This document shows, in pieces, positions 24,485-31,864 of a DNA stretch of 64,000 nucleotides. The notes under the pieces are model-generated. The model saw nothing but the letters and a program-made list of their open reading frames with translations. It had not been told where the DNA came from and ran no database searches. Within the stretch, counting starts at the first letter, position 1. Each line of letters opens with the position of its first letter. Both the position numbers and the translations under genes were made by a program. The stretch comes from Micromonospora eburnea. GTDB taxonomy: Bacteria; Actinomycetota; Actinomycetes; Mycobacteriales; Micromonosporaceae. Location: positions 7,104,146-7,168,145 of the forward strand of contig NZ_FMHY01000002.1 in NCBI RefSeq assembly GCF_900090225.1, in the 5' to 3' direction.

Positions 24485-26017
24485 GTGACGCTCGACGGTG
24501 AGGCTCTGGAGCAGCTGCGCAAGCGCGCCAAGGCCGGTGGTGCGGACAAGTACCACGCGGCGAACGCCGCCAAGGGCAAGCTGTTCGCCCGCGAGCGGGT
24601 CGCGCTGTTGGTCGACGAGGGTTCCTTCGTCGAGGACGGTCTCTACGCGAACGCGATGGCCGAAGGGCTTCCCGCCGACGGCGTGGTCACCGGCACCGCC
24701 ACCATCGACGGCCGGCAGGTCTGCCTGATGGCGAACGACTCCACGGTGAAGGCCGGCAGTTGGGGCGCGCGTACCGTCGAGAAGATCATCCGGATCATCG
24801 AGCGGGCGTACTCCACCGGCGTGCCCATGGTCTACCTGGTCGACTCGGCCGGTGCCCGGATCACCGACCAGGTCGAGCTGTTCCCCGGCCGGCGTGGCGC
24901 CGGGAAGATCTTCTGGAACCAGGTCCGCGCCTCGGGCTCCATCCCGCAGGTCTGCGCCCTGTTCGGGCCGAGCGCGGCCGGCGGGGCGTACATCCCGGCG
25001 TTCTGCGACGTGGTGGCCATGGTGGACGGCAACGCCAGCATGTACCTCGGCTCCGACCGGATGGTCGAGATGGTCACCGGCGAGAAGACCACGCTGGAGG
25101 CGATGGGCGGGGCGAAGGTGCACTGCGCCGAGTCGGGCGTCGGGCACTTCCTCTGCAAGACCGAGGCCGAGGCGCTCGACGTGGTCCGGCGCTACCTGTC
25201 GTACCTGCCGGCGAACTGGACGCAGGAGCCGCCCGCCGCCGAGGCCGTGCCCGCGCCGGAGAAGGCCGACCTGGCCGCCCTCGTGCCGGCGAGCGAGCGG
25301 CAGGCGTTCGACATGCGCCGCTACATCAAGGGCCTGGTCGACGAGGGCAGCTTCTTCGAGATCCAGGCGCTCTGGGCCAAGGAGCTGACCATCGGCTTCG
25401 GCCGGCTCAACGGCGAGGTCGTCGGCGTGGTCGGCAACAACTCGATGTTCAAGGGCGGGGTGCTCTTTGTTGACTCGGCCGACAAGGCGAGCCGTTTCGT
25501 GCAGCTCTGCGACGCGTTCAACGTCCCGCTGCTGTTCCTCTCGGACGTGCCCGGGTTCATGGTCGGCAGCGCGGTGGAGAAGCAGGGCATCATCCGGCAC
25601 GGCGCCAAGATGATCACCGCGATCTCCGAGGCGACCGTACCCAAGATCTGCGTGGTGGTCCGGAAGGCGTACGGCGCCGGCCTCTACGCGATGGCCGGCC
25701 CGGGCTTCGAGCCGGACGCGACCATCGCGCTGCCCACCGCCAAGATCGCGGTGATGGGCGCGGAGGCGGCGGTCAACGCGGTGTACGCCAACAAGATCGC
25801 CGCGATCGAGGACGAGTCCGCGCGGGCCGCCTTCGTCGCCGCGAAGCGCGAGGAGTACGAGCGGGACATCGACATCGTCCGGCTCGCCAGCGAGCTGGTG
25901 GTGGACGCCATCGTCGAGCCGCACGAGCTGCGTGCGGAGCTGGTGCGCCGGTTCGCCGCGGCGCGTGGCAAGGACCGCCGGTTCTCCCGGCGCCGGCACG
26001 GCGTCACCCCGGTCTGA
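24485..26017 (+). CDS. acyl-CoA (methylcrotonyl/propionyl-type) carboxylase carboxyltransferase subunit, 510 aa
   Basis: This is a double crotonase-fold carboxyltransferase. The N-half contains YLVDSAGARITDQVELFPG and the oxyanion region FGPSAAGGAYIPAFCD. The C-half contains FLSDVPGFMVGSAVEKQGI and KAYGAGLYAMAGPGFEPD. The composition and motifs match methylcrotonyl-CoA carboxylase beta chains better than AccD5-like propionyl chains. Context with HMG-CoA lyase supports leucine catabolism. GTG 24485 is preferred because GAGGGAG lies about eight bases upstream. GTG 24443 would extend the protein by 14 residues into the operator. The acyl-CoA dehydrogenase gene follows after 81 bases. Confidence 0.92.
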   Translation: MTLDGEALEQLRKRAKAGGADKYHAANAAKGKLFARERVALLVDEGSFVEDGLYANAMAEGLPADGVVTGTATIDGRQVCLMANDSTVKAGSWGARTVEKIIRIIERAYSTGVPMVYLVDSAGARITDQVELFPGRRGAGKIFWNQVRASGSIPQVCALFGPSAAGGAYIPAFCDVVAMVDGNASMYLGSDRMVEMVTGEKTTLEAMGGAKVHCAESGVGHFLCKTEAEALDVVRRYLSYLPANWTQEPPAAEAVPAPEKADLAALVPASERQAFDMRRYIKGLVDEGSFFEIQALWAKELTIGFGRLNGEVVGVVGNNSMFKGGVLFVDSADKASRFVQLCDAFNVPLLFLSDVPGFMVGSAVEKQGIIRHGAKMITAISEATVPKICVVVRKAYGAGLYAMAGPGFEPDATIALPTAKIAVMGAEAAVNAVYANKIAAIEDESARAAFVAAKREEYERDIDIVRLASELVVDAIVEPHELRAELVRRFAAARGKDRRFSRRRHGVTPV

Positions 26018-26098
26018 CCCGACCGCGAACCGGCCCGAGGCAGCGGTTCCGTCCCGGCGTCACGAGCGCCCGGCGGACCATCCACATAGGAGGATCAG

Positions 26099-27253
26099 AT
26101 GGACTTCCGGCTCAGCGAGGAGCAAGAGGCGCTGCGGGAGAGCGTGCGGGACTTCGCCCGAGAGGTGGTGGCGCCGGCCGTCGCCGAGCACTACGAGCAG
26201 CACACCTTCCCATACGAGATCATCCGCCAGATGGGCAAAATGGGTCTGTTCGGCCTGCCCTTTCCCGAGCAGCACGGCGGCATGGGCGGCGACTACTTCG
26301 CGCTCTGCCTGGCCCTGGAGGAACTGGCCCGGGTCGACTCCAGCGTGGCGATCACCCTGGAGGCCGCGGTCTCCCTGGGCGCGATGCCGATCTACCGGTT
26401 CGGCACCGACGAGCAGCAGGCGCGGTGGCTGCCGAAGCTGCTCAGCGGCGAGGCCCTGGCCGCCTTCGGGCTGACCGAGCCGGGCTTCGGCTCGGACGCG
26501 GGCGGCACCCAGACCCGGGCGGTGCTGGACGAGCGGACGAACGAGTGGGTGATCAACGGCTCGAAGGCGTTCATCACCAACTCGGGCACCGACATCACCG
26601 CGCTGGTCACCGTCACCGCGGTCACCGGGACGAGGCCGGACGGCTCGAAGGAGCTGTCCACCATCATCGTCCCGTCGGGTACGCCCGGCTTCACCGTCGC
26701 GCCCGGCTACTCCAAGGTCGGCTGGACCGCCTCGGACACCCACGAGTTGACCTTCGACGACTGCCGGGTGCCCGCGGCCAACCTGCTCGGCGAGCGTGGC
26801 CGGGGCTTCGCCCAGTTCCTGCGTATCCTCGACGAGGGGCGGATCGCCATCGCCGCCCTGGCCGTCGGCCTCGCCCAGGGCTGCGTCGACGAGTCGATCC
26901 GGTACGCGAAGGAGCGCCAGGCCTTCGGCCAGCCGATCGGCAACTACCAGGCGATCCAGTTCAAGATTGCCGACATGGAGCTGAAGGCGCACACCGCCCG
27001 GCTGGCCTACTACGACGCCGCCGCCCGGATGCTGGCCGGCGAGCCGTTCAAGCGGCAGGCCGCGATTGCCAAGCTGCACGCCAGCACCATCGCGGTGGAC
27101 AACGCCCGGGAGGCCACCCAGATCCACGGCGGCTACGGCTTCATGAACGAGTACCCCGTGGCCCGCTTCTGGCGGGACTCGAAGATCCTGGAGATCGGCG
27201 AGGGCACCAGCGAGGTGCAGCGCATGGTCATCGCCCGCGACCTCGGCATGTGA
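26099..27253 (+). CDS. acyl-CoA dehydrogenase (AcdH-like), 384 aa
   Basis: The full FAD acyl-CoA dehydrogenase fold is present: LSEEQEALRESVRDFAREVV, FGLTEPGFGSDAGG (flavin/substrate binding), YAKERQAFGQPIGNYQAIQFKIADM, and IHGGYGFMNEYPVARFWRDSKI with the catalytic Glu351 in NEYP. A Glu at this place is typical of short-chain and broad-range enzymes such as Streptomyces AcdH. True isovaleryl-CoA dehydrogenases place the base elsewhere, so branched or short acyl-CoA substrates are likely but not fixed. ATG 26099 has a strong AGGAGG-like site (TAGGAGGATCAG). A hairpin repeat follows the stop. Confidence 0.93.
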   Translation: MDFRLSEEQEALRESVRDFAREVVAPAVAEHYEQHTFPYEIIRQMGKMGLFGLPFPEQHGGMGGDYFALCLALEELARVDSSVAITLEAAVSLGAMPIYRFGTDEQQARWLPKLLSGEALAAFGLTEPGFGSDAGGTQTRAVLDERTNEWVINGSKAFITNSGTDITALVTVTAVTGTRPDGSKELSTIIVPSGTPGFTVAPGYSKVGWTASDTHELTFDDCRVPAANLLGERGRGFAQFLRILDEGRIAIAALAVGLAQGCVDESIRYAKERQAFGQPIGNYQAIQFKIADMELKAHTARLAYYDAAARMLAGEPFKRQAAIAKLHASTIAVDNAREATQIHGGYGFMNEYPVARFWRDSKILEIGEGTSEVQRMVIARDLGM

Positions 27254-27307
27254 GGAAGGAGGGGCCCCTTGTTAACGCCTCGTGCGTAGCAAGGGGCCCC
27301 GCTTAAC
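27254..27307. repeat. GGGGCCCC-type intergenic repeat and hairpin (right copy)
   Basis: GGGGCCCCTTGTTA at 27261-27274 pairs with TAGCAAGGGGCCCC at 27287-27300 with one mismatch, across a loop of 12 bases, and GCTTAACACC follows. It starts at the acyl-CoA dehydrogenase stop and probably acts as that gene's terminator. It is related to the repeat at 21268-21325, so the two copies bracket the catabolic genes. Confidence 0.75.
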
Positions 27308-27409
27308 ACCGTCTCCGAGTTCGGGGATCTGTCGGATATCCGCACGGGACGGTCGGTTGAACGACGATCAGCTGTGGACGGTCACACCCTGTCCGTACTC
27401 TTCGTGCCC

Positions 27410-30076
27410 ATGACTCCGGATCATGATCCTTCACGGAGCCCGGATGGTCGTATGCTTCTGCCCGATCTGCTGCGCGGGCACCGACTCGCCGCCGGTCTCA
27501 CCCAGGCCGAGCTGGCCGGCCGGGCCGGCGTCGGAGTGCGGACCGTCCGTGATCTGGAGCGGGGCCGGTCGGCGCGGCCCCAGCGCACCACCGTCGACCT
27601 ACTCGCCGACGCCCTCGGCCTGACCGACGACGCCCGGCAGGCGTTCCGCGCCGCGGCCCGGCCCACCCCGGCCGGACGGCAACTCAGTGCCGCCGGGCCA
27701 CCCCCAGGTGGGCGGCACCTCACCGCCGCCGCGCCGCACCCGCCCGCACGGCACCTCCCGGTCACCGGCTCCGCCACCACCGGATCCGGTACGTCGATCG
27801 CGCTGCCGCAGCCGGTCCCGCTGATCGGCCGGGATCGGGACGTCGCCGAGGTGGCCGCCCTGCTGGGTGCCGAGCATCCGGTGGTGAGCCTGGTCGGCCT
27901 GGCCGGTGTCGGCAAGACCGCGCTCGCCCTCACCGTCGCGCACGCGGTGGCCGCCGAGCATCCGGCCGGCGTCGCCGGGGTGCTGGTCGGCGAAGGCTCG
28001 GACGCGGCCGACGTGCTGGCCGCGTCGGAGGCGGTGCTGGGCGTGAACCGGCTCACCGACCTCGCCACCCGGCTCGGTGGCCGACCGGCGTTGCTGCTGC
28101 TGGACGCGGTGGAACGGGCACCCGGGTCGGTGGCGGAGGCGCTGCGGGCGCTGGTCGCCGCGGCACCCACGCTGCGCGTGCTGGTGACCGGCCGGCGCCC
28201 GGTCGGCCTTCCCGGCGAGCTGGTCCGGCCGGTCGCGCCGCTCGACGTGCCGCCGGTCGGGGCGGTGCCGGCGGACCCGGCCGAGCTGGCCCGCTGGCCG
28301 GCGGCGGCGCTGTTCACCGCCCGGCTCGCCCAGGTCCGCCGGGAACCACCGGCCCCGGCCGAGCTGCCGGCGCTCGCCGCGCTGGTCCGTCGCCTCGGCG
28401 GCCTGCCGCTGGCCATCGAGCTGATGGCCGCGCGTGGCCGGATCCTCGACGTCACGGAACTGCTCGACCGGTACGGCGACCGGGTTCTCGATCTCGCCAC
28501 CGCCGGCCGTCCGGGCTGGACGCCCGAGGACCGTACGGCGGGCACGGTCACCCTGCGCGAGGCGGTGGCGACCAGCTACCGCCTGCTCGCGCCGGAGGAG
28601 CGGGCGGCGCTGCGCCGGCTCTCGGCGTTCCGTAACCGCTGGTCGGTGGAGTTGGCCGAGGATCTGCTCGCCGATGGTGGCCCACGCCGGGACGCCGTGC
28701 CACTGCTGGACCGGCTGCTCGAACTCGGCCTGGTCAGCGTCCGGGGCAACGGGCCGTTCCGGTTCCGCCTCCTGGACGCGGTACGCGACTTCGCCGCCGA
28801 GCAGGCCGTCGGCGAGGGCGAGCTGGGCCGGATCCGGCGCCGGCACGCCCTCGTGGTCGCCGCGATGGTGGCCCGCGTCGCCCCGAACCTGGCCGGGACG
28901 GACCTGTCCGCCGCGGCACACCTGCTGGACGAGGCGACCGGCGACATCACCGCAGCCCTGACGCAAGCCGCCGAGGACGATCCGGTGACCGCGCTGCGGC
29001 TCGCGGCGGCGCTGCCCCGCTGGTGGCGGCTGCGGGGGCGGGACGTCTCCGGCCGGCGATGGCTGCGCCGGTTGTTGGCCGACCCGCGTACCGCCGACGT
29101 CGATCCGGTGCTGCGGGCCTGGGCTCAGCTGGGGGCGGCTCAGCTCGCCGTGGAGCACGACGCCGGCGCGGAGGAGTTACCCGCGGCCCGCGCCGCGTTG
29201 GCCACCTTCCGCTCGGCCGGGGAGGTGGCCGGGGAGTTGTCGGCCCGTATGGTGCTCGGTGCGCTGCTGCCCGCCGTGGGTGGCCACGACGAGGCCCGAC
29301 AGCAGGCCGAGGCGGTGCTGGAACTGGCCACCCGGCAGGGCCGGACCCGTGACATGGCCGTTGCCCAGGCGCACCTGACCTGGCACGACGTACGGGTCGG
29401 TGACCTGGCCGGGGCCCGGCGCCGACTGGCCGCCATGGAGCGGCTGGCCGCTCAGTCCGGGGAGCAGCGGCTACGGATGCTGGCCCGGGCCAATCTCGCC
29501 GAGGTGCATCGCCTGGAGGGCCGGTTTGCCGACGCCGTGCAGCAGGGGCGGCGGGTGGCGGCGGCCCTCGTCGAACTGGGTGATCCGGGGGACCGCCGCC
29601 GGGTGCTCGGCACGGTGGGGCTGGCGCTCGCCCAGGACGGGCGCGCCGCCGAGGCCCTTGCGGTGGCCGCCGAACTGCGACCCACCCTGCCGGTTCCCGG
29701 GCAGCGCCCGCCATCGGGCGGGGGCGGCGTGGAGCAGCCCGGTGCCGGGCCGGCCGGGGAGGAGCCCGGCCGCCGGCCGGAGGACGCGGTGTGCGCGCTG
29801 ATCGAGGGGCATCTCGCGCTGCACCGCGGCGACCGTGAACTGGCGACCGAGTGGTACGCCGCGGCGGCCGACGCGGCGACCGGCGGTGGGCGGAACCGGC
29901 GAGATGTGATCGAGGCGCTGGTCGGGCTGGCCGTGAGCACGGTCGACCTGGCCGTGCTGGACCGGCTCGACCGGGCGCGACGATCCAGCGGGATCGGGCT
30001 GCTGCCCCGGGAGGAGGACCTGCTCTACGCGCTGGTGGCCCGTCGCGGACTGCGCGGCCGGCAGGGAGCTGGCTGA
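27410..30076 (+). CDS. XRE-HTH/NB-ARC/TPR transcriptional regulator, 888 aa
   Basis: Residues about 14-70 form an XRE-type helix-turn-helix (LLRGHRLAAGLTQAELAGRAGVGVRTVRDLERG). An NB-ARC/STAND ATPase domain follows, with the P-loop VSLVGLAGVGKTAL (Lys169), a Walker B-like ALLLLDAVE, and a GLPLAIELMAARG segment. Residues about 500-880 are TPR-like helices. This is the large-ATPase regulator architecture common in actinomycetes, often controlling specialised or unknown pathways. The start is uncertain: ATG 27410 is used, with GTG 27374 and ATG 27452 possible. No gene follows closely on its strand, so its target is not suggested by context. Confidence 0.85.
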   Translation: MTPDHDPSRSPDGRMLLPDLLRGHRLAAGLTQAELAGRAGVGVRTVRDLERGRSARPQRTTVDLLADALGLTDDARQAFRAAARPTPAGRQLSAAGPPPGGRHLTAAAPHPPARHLPVTGSATTGSGTSIALPQPVPLIGRDRDVAEVAALLGAEHPVVSLVGLAGVGKTALALTVAHAVAAEHPAGVAGVLVGEGSDAADVLAASEAVLGVNRLTDLATRLGGRPALLLLDAVERAPGSVAEALRALVAAAPTLRVLVTGRRPVGLPGELVRPVAPLDVPPVGAVPADPAELARWPAAALFTARLAQVRREPPAPAELPALAALVRRLGGLPLAIELMAARGRILDVTELLDRYGDRVLDLATAGRPGWTPEDRTAGTVTLREAVATSYRLLAPEERAALRRLSAFRNRWSVELAEDLLADGGPRRDAVPLLDRLLELGLVSVRGNGPFRFRLLDAVRDFAAEQAVGEGELGRIRRRHALVVAAMVARVAPNLAGTDLSAAAHLLDEATGDITAALTQAAEDDPVTALRLAAALPRWWRLRGRDVSGRRWLRRLLADPRTADVDPVLRAWAQLGAAQLAVEHDAGAEELPAARAALATFRSAGEVAGELSARMVLGALLPAVGGHDEARQQAEAVLELATRQGRTRDMAVAQAHLTWHDVRVGDLAGARRRLAAMERLAAQSGEQRLRMLARANLAEVHRLEGRFADAVQQGRRVAAALVELGDPGDRRRVLGTVGLALAQDGRAAEALAVAAELRPTLPVPGQRPPSGGGGVEQPGAGPAGEEPGRRPEDAVCALIEGHLALHRGDRELATEWYAAAADAATGGGRNRRDVIEALVGLAVSTVDLAVLDRLDRARRSSGIGLLPREEDLLYALVARRGLRGRQGAG

Positions 30077-30429
30077 GCCGGCGGTCCGGACCGTGCGCGG
30101 CGACGCCGTGGGGCTGCGGCCGCCGGGCGGGTCGTGGAGGTGGTGAGTGGGGCGGGGGTGGCGCGAGCGAAGCAGCCCCCTGGTGTTGCCCCTCGCTCAT
30201 CGCTCGCGCCGGCACCCCCCGGTGCGCCCCCGCTTGCTGGAAAGCCTATCCGGGGAGCTTGGGGTATTCGTACGTTTATGTGGTGGTTAGCGCCTGCTGC
30301 CGGCTGGTTCTGCCGGTCTTTCTGCCGGTGCCCGGCAAGGATGCCTCCGGGGCGGTCGGGATGCGGCAGGTCGCGGTGCCCCGGCGGCCGGATGCCCCAC
30401 ATGCCGCAACCGGAGTGGACCGGCTCGCC
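30077..30429. other. 353-bp intergenic region with an inverted repeat
   Basis: This space between converging genes has no convincing reading frame. It contains GGCGCGAGCGA (30160-30170) and its perfect inverse TCGCTCGCGCC (30200-30210), with further pairing of flanking G/C bases. That could terminate the regulator transcript. A small A/T-richer stretch occurs near 30255-30300. Nothing else recognisable is seen. Confidence 0.6.
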
Positions 30430-30939
30430 TCAGCAGCCGGCCGCGCCGGGCTCGTCGGCCGGTGCGGGGCAGGTGCTCCCGGCGGTCGCCCCCGGGTGGA
30501 CGGCGTCGCGAACCCGGCGCAGGCCGTCGAGGAGCGCCTCCAGCGCGGCTGGTTCGAGCTGGCCGGTGAACCACTGTTCGATGATCCGCAGGTGCCCCGG
30601 CAGAGTCTCGTCCAGCCGGGTCAGGCCGGCGGCGGTCACCACCGCGTACGAACTGCGCCGGTCGGAGGGGCAGGCCCGGCGCCGGAGCAGCCCGTCACGC
30701 TCCATCCGGTCGACGACCCGGGTCACCCCGCTGGTGGAGAGGGACGTCTGGGCGGACAGATCGGTCATCCGTAGCTGATTGCCGGGTGAGCGGGCAAGCC
30801 GCATGAGCACCTCGAACTCGACGGGGGAGAGGCCGTGCTCCTCGAACTGGGCGGCGAACCGGGCCGACAGCCCGGCGTGCGCCTCGACGAGGAGGCCGAC
30901 GGCGGTGATCCGGGGATCGTCGAACACGTTCTGGTCCAC
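30430..30939 (-). CDS. MarR-family transcriptional regulator, 169 aa
   Basis: A typical winged helix is visible: LSPVEFEVLMRLARSPGNQLRMTDLSAQTSLSTSGVTRVVDRMERDGLLRRRACPSDRRSSYAVVTAAG, with the DxRxx wing. Helices for dimerisation lie on both sides (LLVEAHAGLSARFAAQF; LDETLPGHLRIIEQWFTGQL). The C-terminal 20 residues contain two cysteines (STCPAPADEPGAAGC), which could make it redox-sensitive; that is speculation. GTG 30939 is the start. It diverges from a YceI-family gene 101 bases away, and the shared region holds palindromes suited to autoregulation and control of yceI. Confidence 0.88.
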   Translation of the reverse strand: MDQNVFDDPRITAVGLLVEAHAGLSARFAAQFEEHGLSPVEFEVLMRLARSPGNQLRMTDLSAQTSLSTSGVTRVVDRMERDGLLRRRACPSDRRSSYAVVTAAGLTRLDETLPGHLRIIEQWFTGQLEPAALEALLDGLRRVRDAVHPGATAGSTCPAPADEPGAAGC

Positions 30940-30951
30940 GCTGCCATGGTA

Positions 30952-30977
30952 GCAATACTTGACACGGGAAATATTGC
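30952..30977. promoter_or_regulatory. candidate MarR operator overlapping the yceI -35 box
   Basis: GCAATACTT (30952-30960) and AAATATTGC (30969-30977) form an imperfect dyad with an eight-base centre. TTGACA at 30959-30964 lies inside it. TATAGT at 30984-30989 is a possible -10 (spacer 19). A second dyad, TTAGT...ACTAA, follows between 30993 and 31016. Binding by the divergent MarR protein is inferred. Confidence 0.55.
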
Positions 30978-31040
30978 CGTGCCTATAGTTGCTTAGTCAG
31001 TCGTTGGGTTACTAAACGATCTCCCCTGGAGGACAGCACC

Positions 31041-31622
31041 ATGACCAGCAGCACCGAAGCGGTTACCCGCGAGTGGGACGGCCTCACCATCCCCGCTGCC
31101 GGCACGTACCAGCTGGACGCGGCTCACAAGCGCGTCGGGTTCGTCGCGCGGCACATGATGGTCAGCAAGGTACGCGGTGAGTTCGCCGACGCGACCGCCA
31201 CGATCACGATCGGCGAGGACCCCATGCAGTCCTCGGTGACCGCCACCATCCAGGCGGCGAGCATCAACACCAGCCAGGCCGACCGCGACGCGCACCTGCG
31301 CAGCGGCGACTTCCTCGACGCCGAGAAGTTCCCGACGCTGGAGTTCCGCAGCACCGGTGTGAAGTCCCGCGACGGCAACGAGTTCGTCCTCGCCGGCGAG
31401 CTGACCATCAAGGACGTCACCCGCCCGGTGGAGCTGGAGGTCGAGTTCGAGGGCGTCGGCCGCAGCCCGTACGGCCAGGACATCTTCGGCTTCTCGGCGA
31501 GCACCGAGATCGACCGTGAGGAGTTCGGCCTGACCTGGAACGTCGCCCTGGAGACCGGCGGCGTCGTGGTCGGCAAGAAGGTGAAGATCGAGATCGAGGG
31601 CGAGGCCATTCGCCAGGCCTGA
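31041..31622 (+). CDS. YceI-family lipocalin-like protein, 193 aa
   Basis: The YceI beta-barrel is recognised from GTYQLDAAHKRVGFVARHMMVSKVRGEFAD at the start. It continues with DRDAHLRSGDFLDAEKFPTLEFRST and ends with GEEF-like strands (EFGLTWNVALETGGVVVGKKVKIEIEGEA). The family binds polyprenyl chains or other amphiphiles. There is no signal peptide, so this copy is cytosolic, as are many actinobacterial members. ATG 31041 has GGAGGA eleven bases upstream. It is divergent from a MarR gene, a frequent pairing. A perfect hairpin follows its stop. Confidence 0.92.
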   Translation: MTSSTEAVTREWDGLTIPAAGTYQLDAAHKRVGFVARHMMVSKVRGEFADATATITIGEDPMQSSVTATIQAASINTSQADRDAHLRSGDFLDAEKFPTLEFRSTGVKSRDGNEFVLAGELTIKDVTRPVELEVEFEGVGRSPYGQDIFGFSASTEIDREEFGLTWNVALETGGVVVGKKVKIEIEGEAIRQA

Positions 31623-31638
31623 CCGCCCGCACGACCCC

Positions 31639-31671
31639 CGGGCCCGCGTCGGTGACGACGACGCGGGCCCG
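31639..31671 (+). terminator. hairpin terminator after the YceI gene
   Basis: CGGGCCCGCGTCG (31639-31651) pairs perfectly with CGACGCGGGCCCG (31659-31671) around a seven-base loop, 16 bases after the stop codon. Confidence 0.85.
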
Positions 31672-31691
31672 TTCGTCGTACGTGGAGCAGG

Positions 31692-31707
31692 TGCGAGATC
31701 TGTCACG
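31692..31707. promoter_or_regulatory. candidate CRP-type site upstream of the glutamate-cysteine-ligase-like gene
   Basis: TGCGAGATCTGTCACG fits the CRP/GlxR-type half-site arrangement TGNGA-N6-TCACN. A near-identical 16-mer, TGCGAGATGTCTCACG, lies at 58203-58218 before the Fe-S oxidoreductase gene. The wider 20-base blocks match in 18 positions. CRP binding is inference. Confidence 0.45.
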
Positions 31708-31841
31708 TTATGGGCTCCTGGCGACCCGGGTCCGGCGGGATCCGGCTGGGTAGGAGAACTGACCTGTGCCCGGCCCCTGGTACCGATGCCCGGGCGCACA
31801 TAACGTGAAGGCTCACTTGCGTTCCGGAACGGAAGTTCCGT
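31703..31841. promoter_or_regulatory. inverted repeats in the leader of the glutamate-cysteine-ligase-like gene
   Basis: TCACGTTATG (31703-31712) and its exact inverse CATAACGTGA (31799-31808) are about 86 bases apart and could form a looped or long-stem structure. ACGGAAGTTCCGT at 31829-31841 is a separate perfect 13-bp palindrome 23 bases before the start codon. The regulators are unknown. Confidence 0.5.
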
Positions 31842-31864
31842 CGCATCTCGCGCCGGGAGGACAC

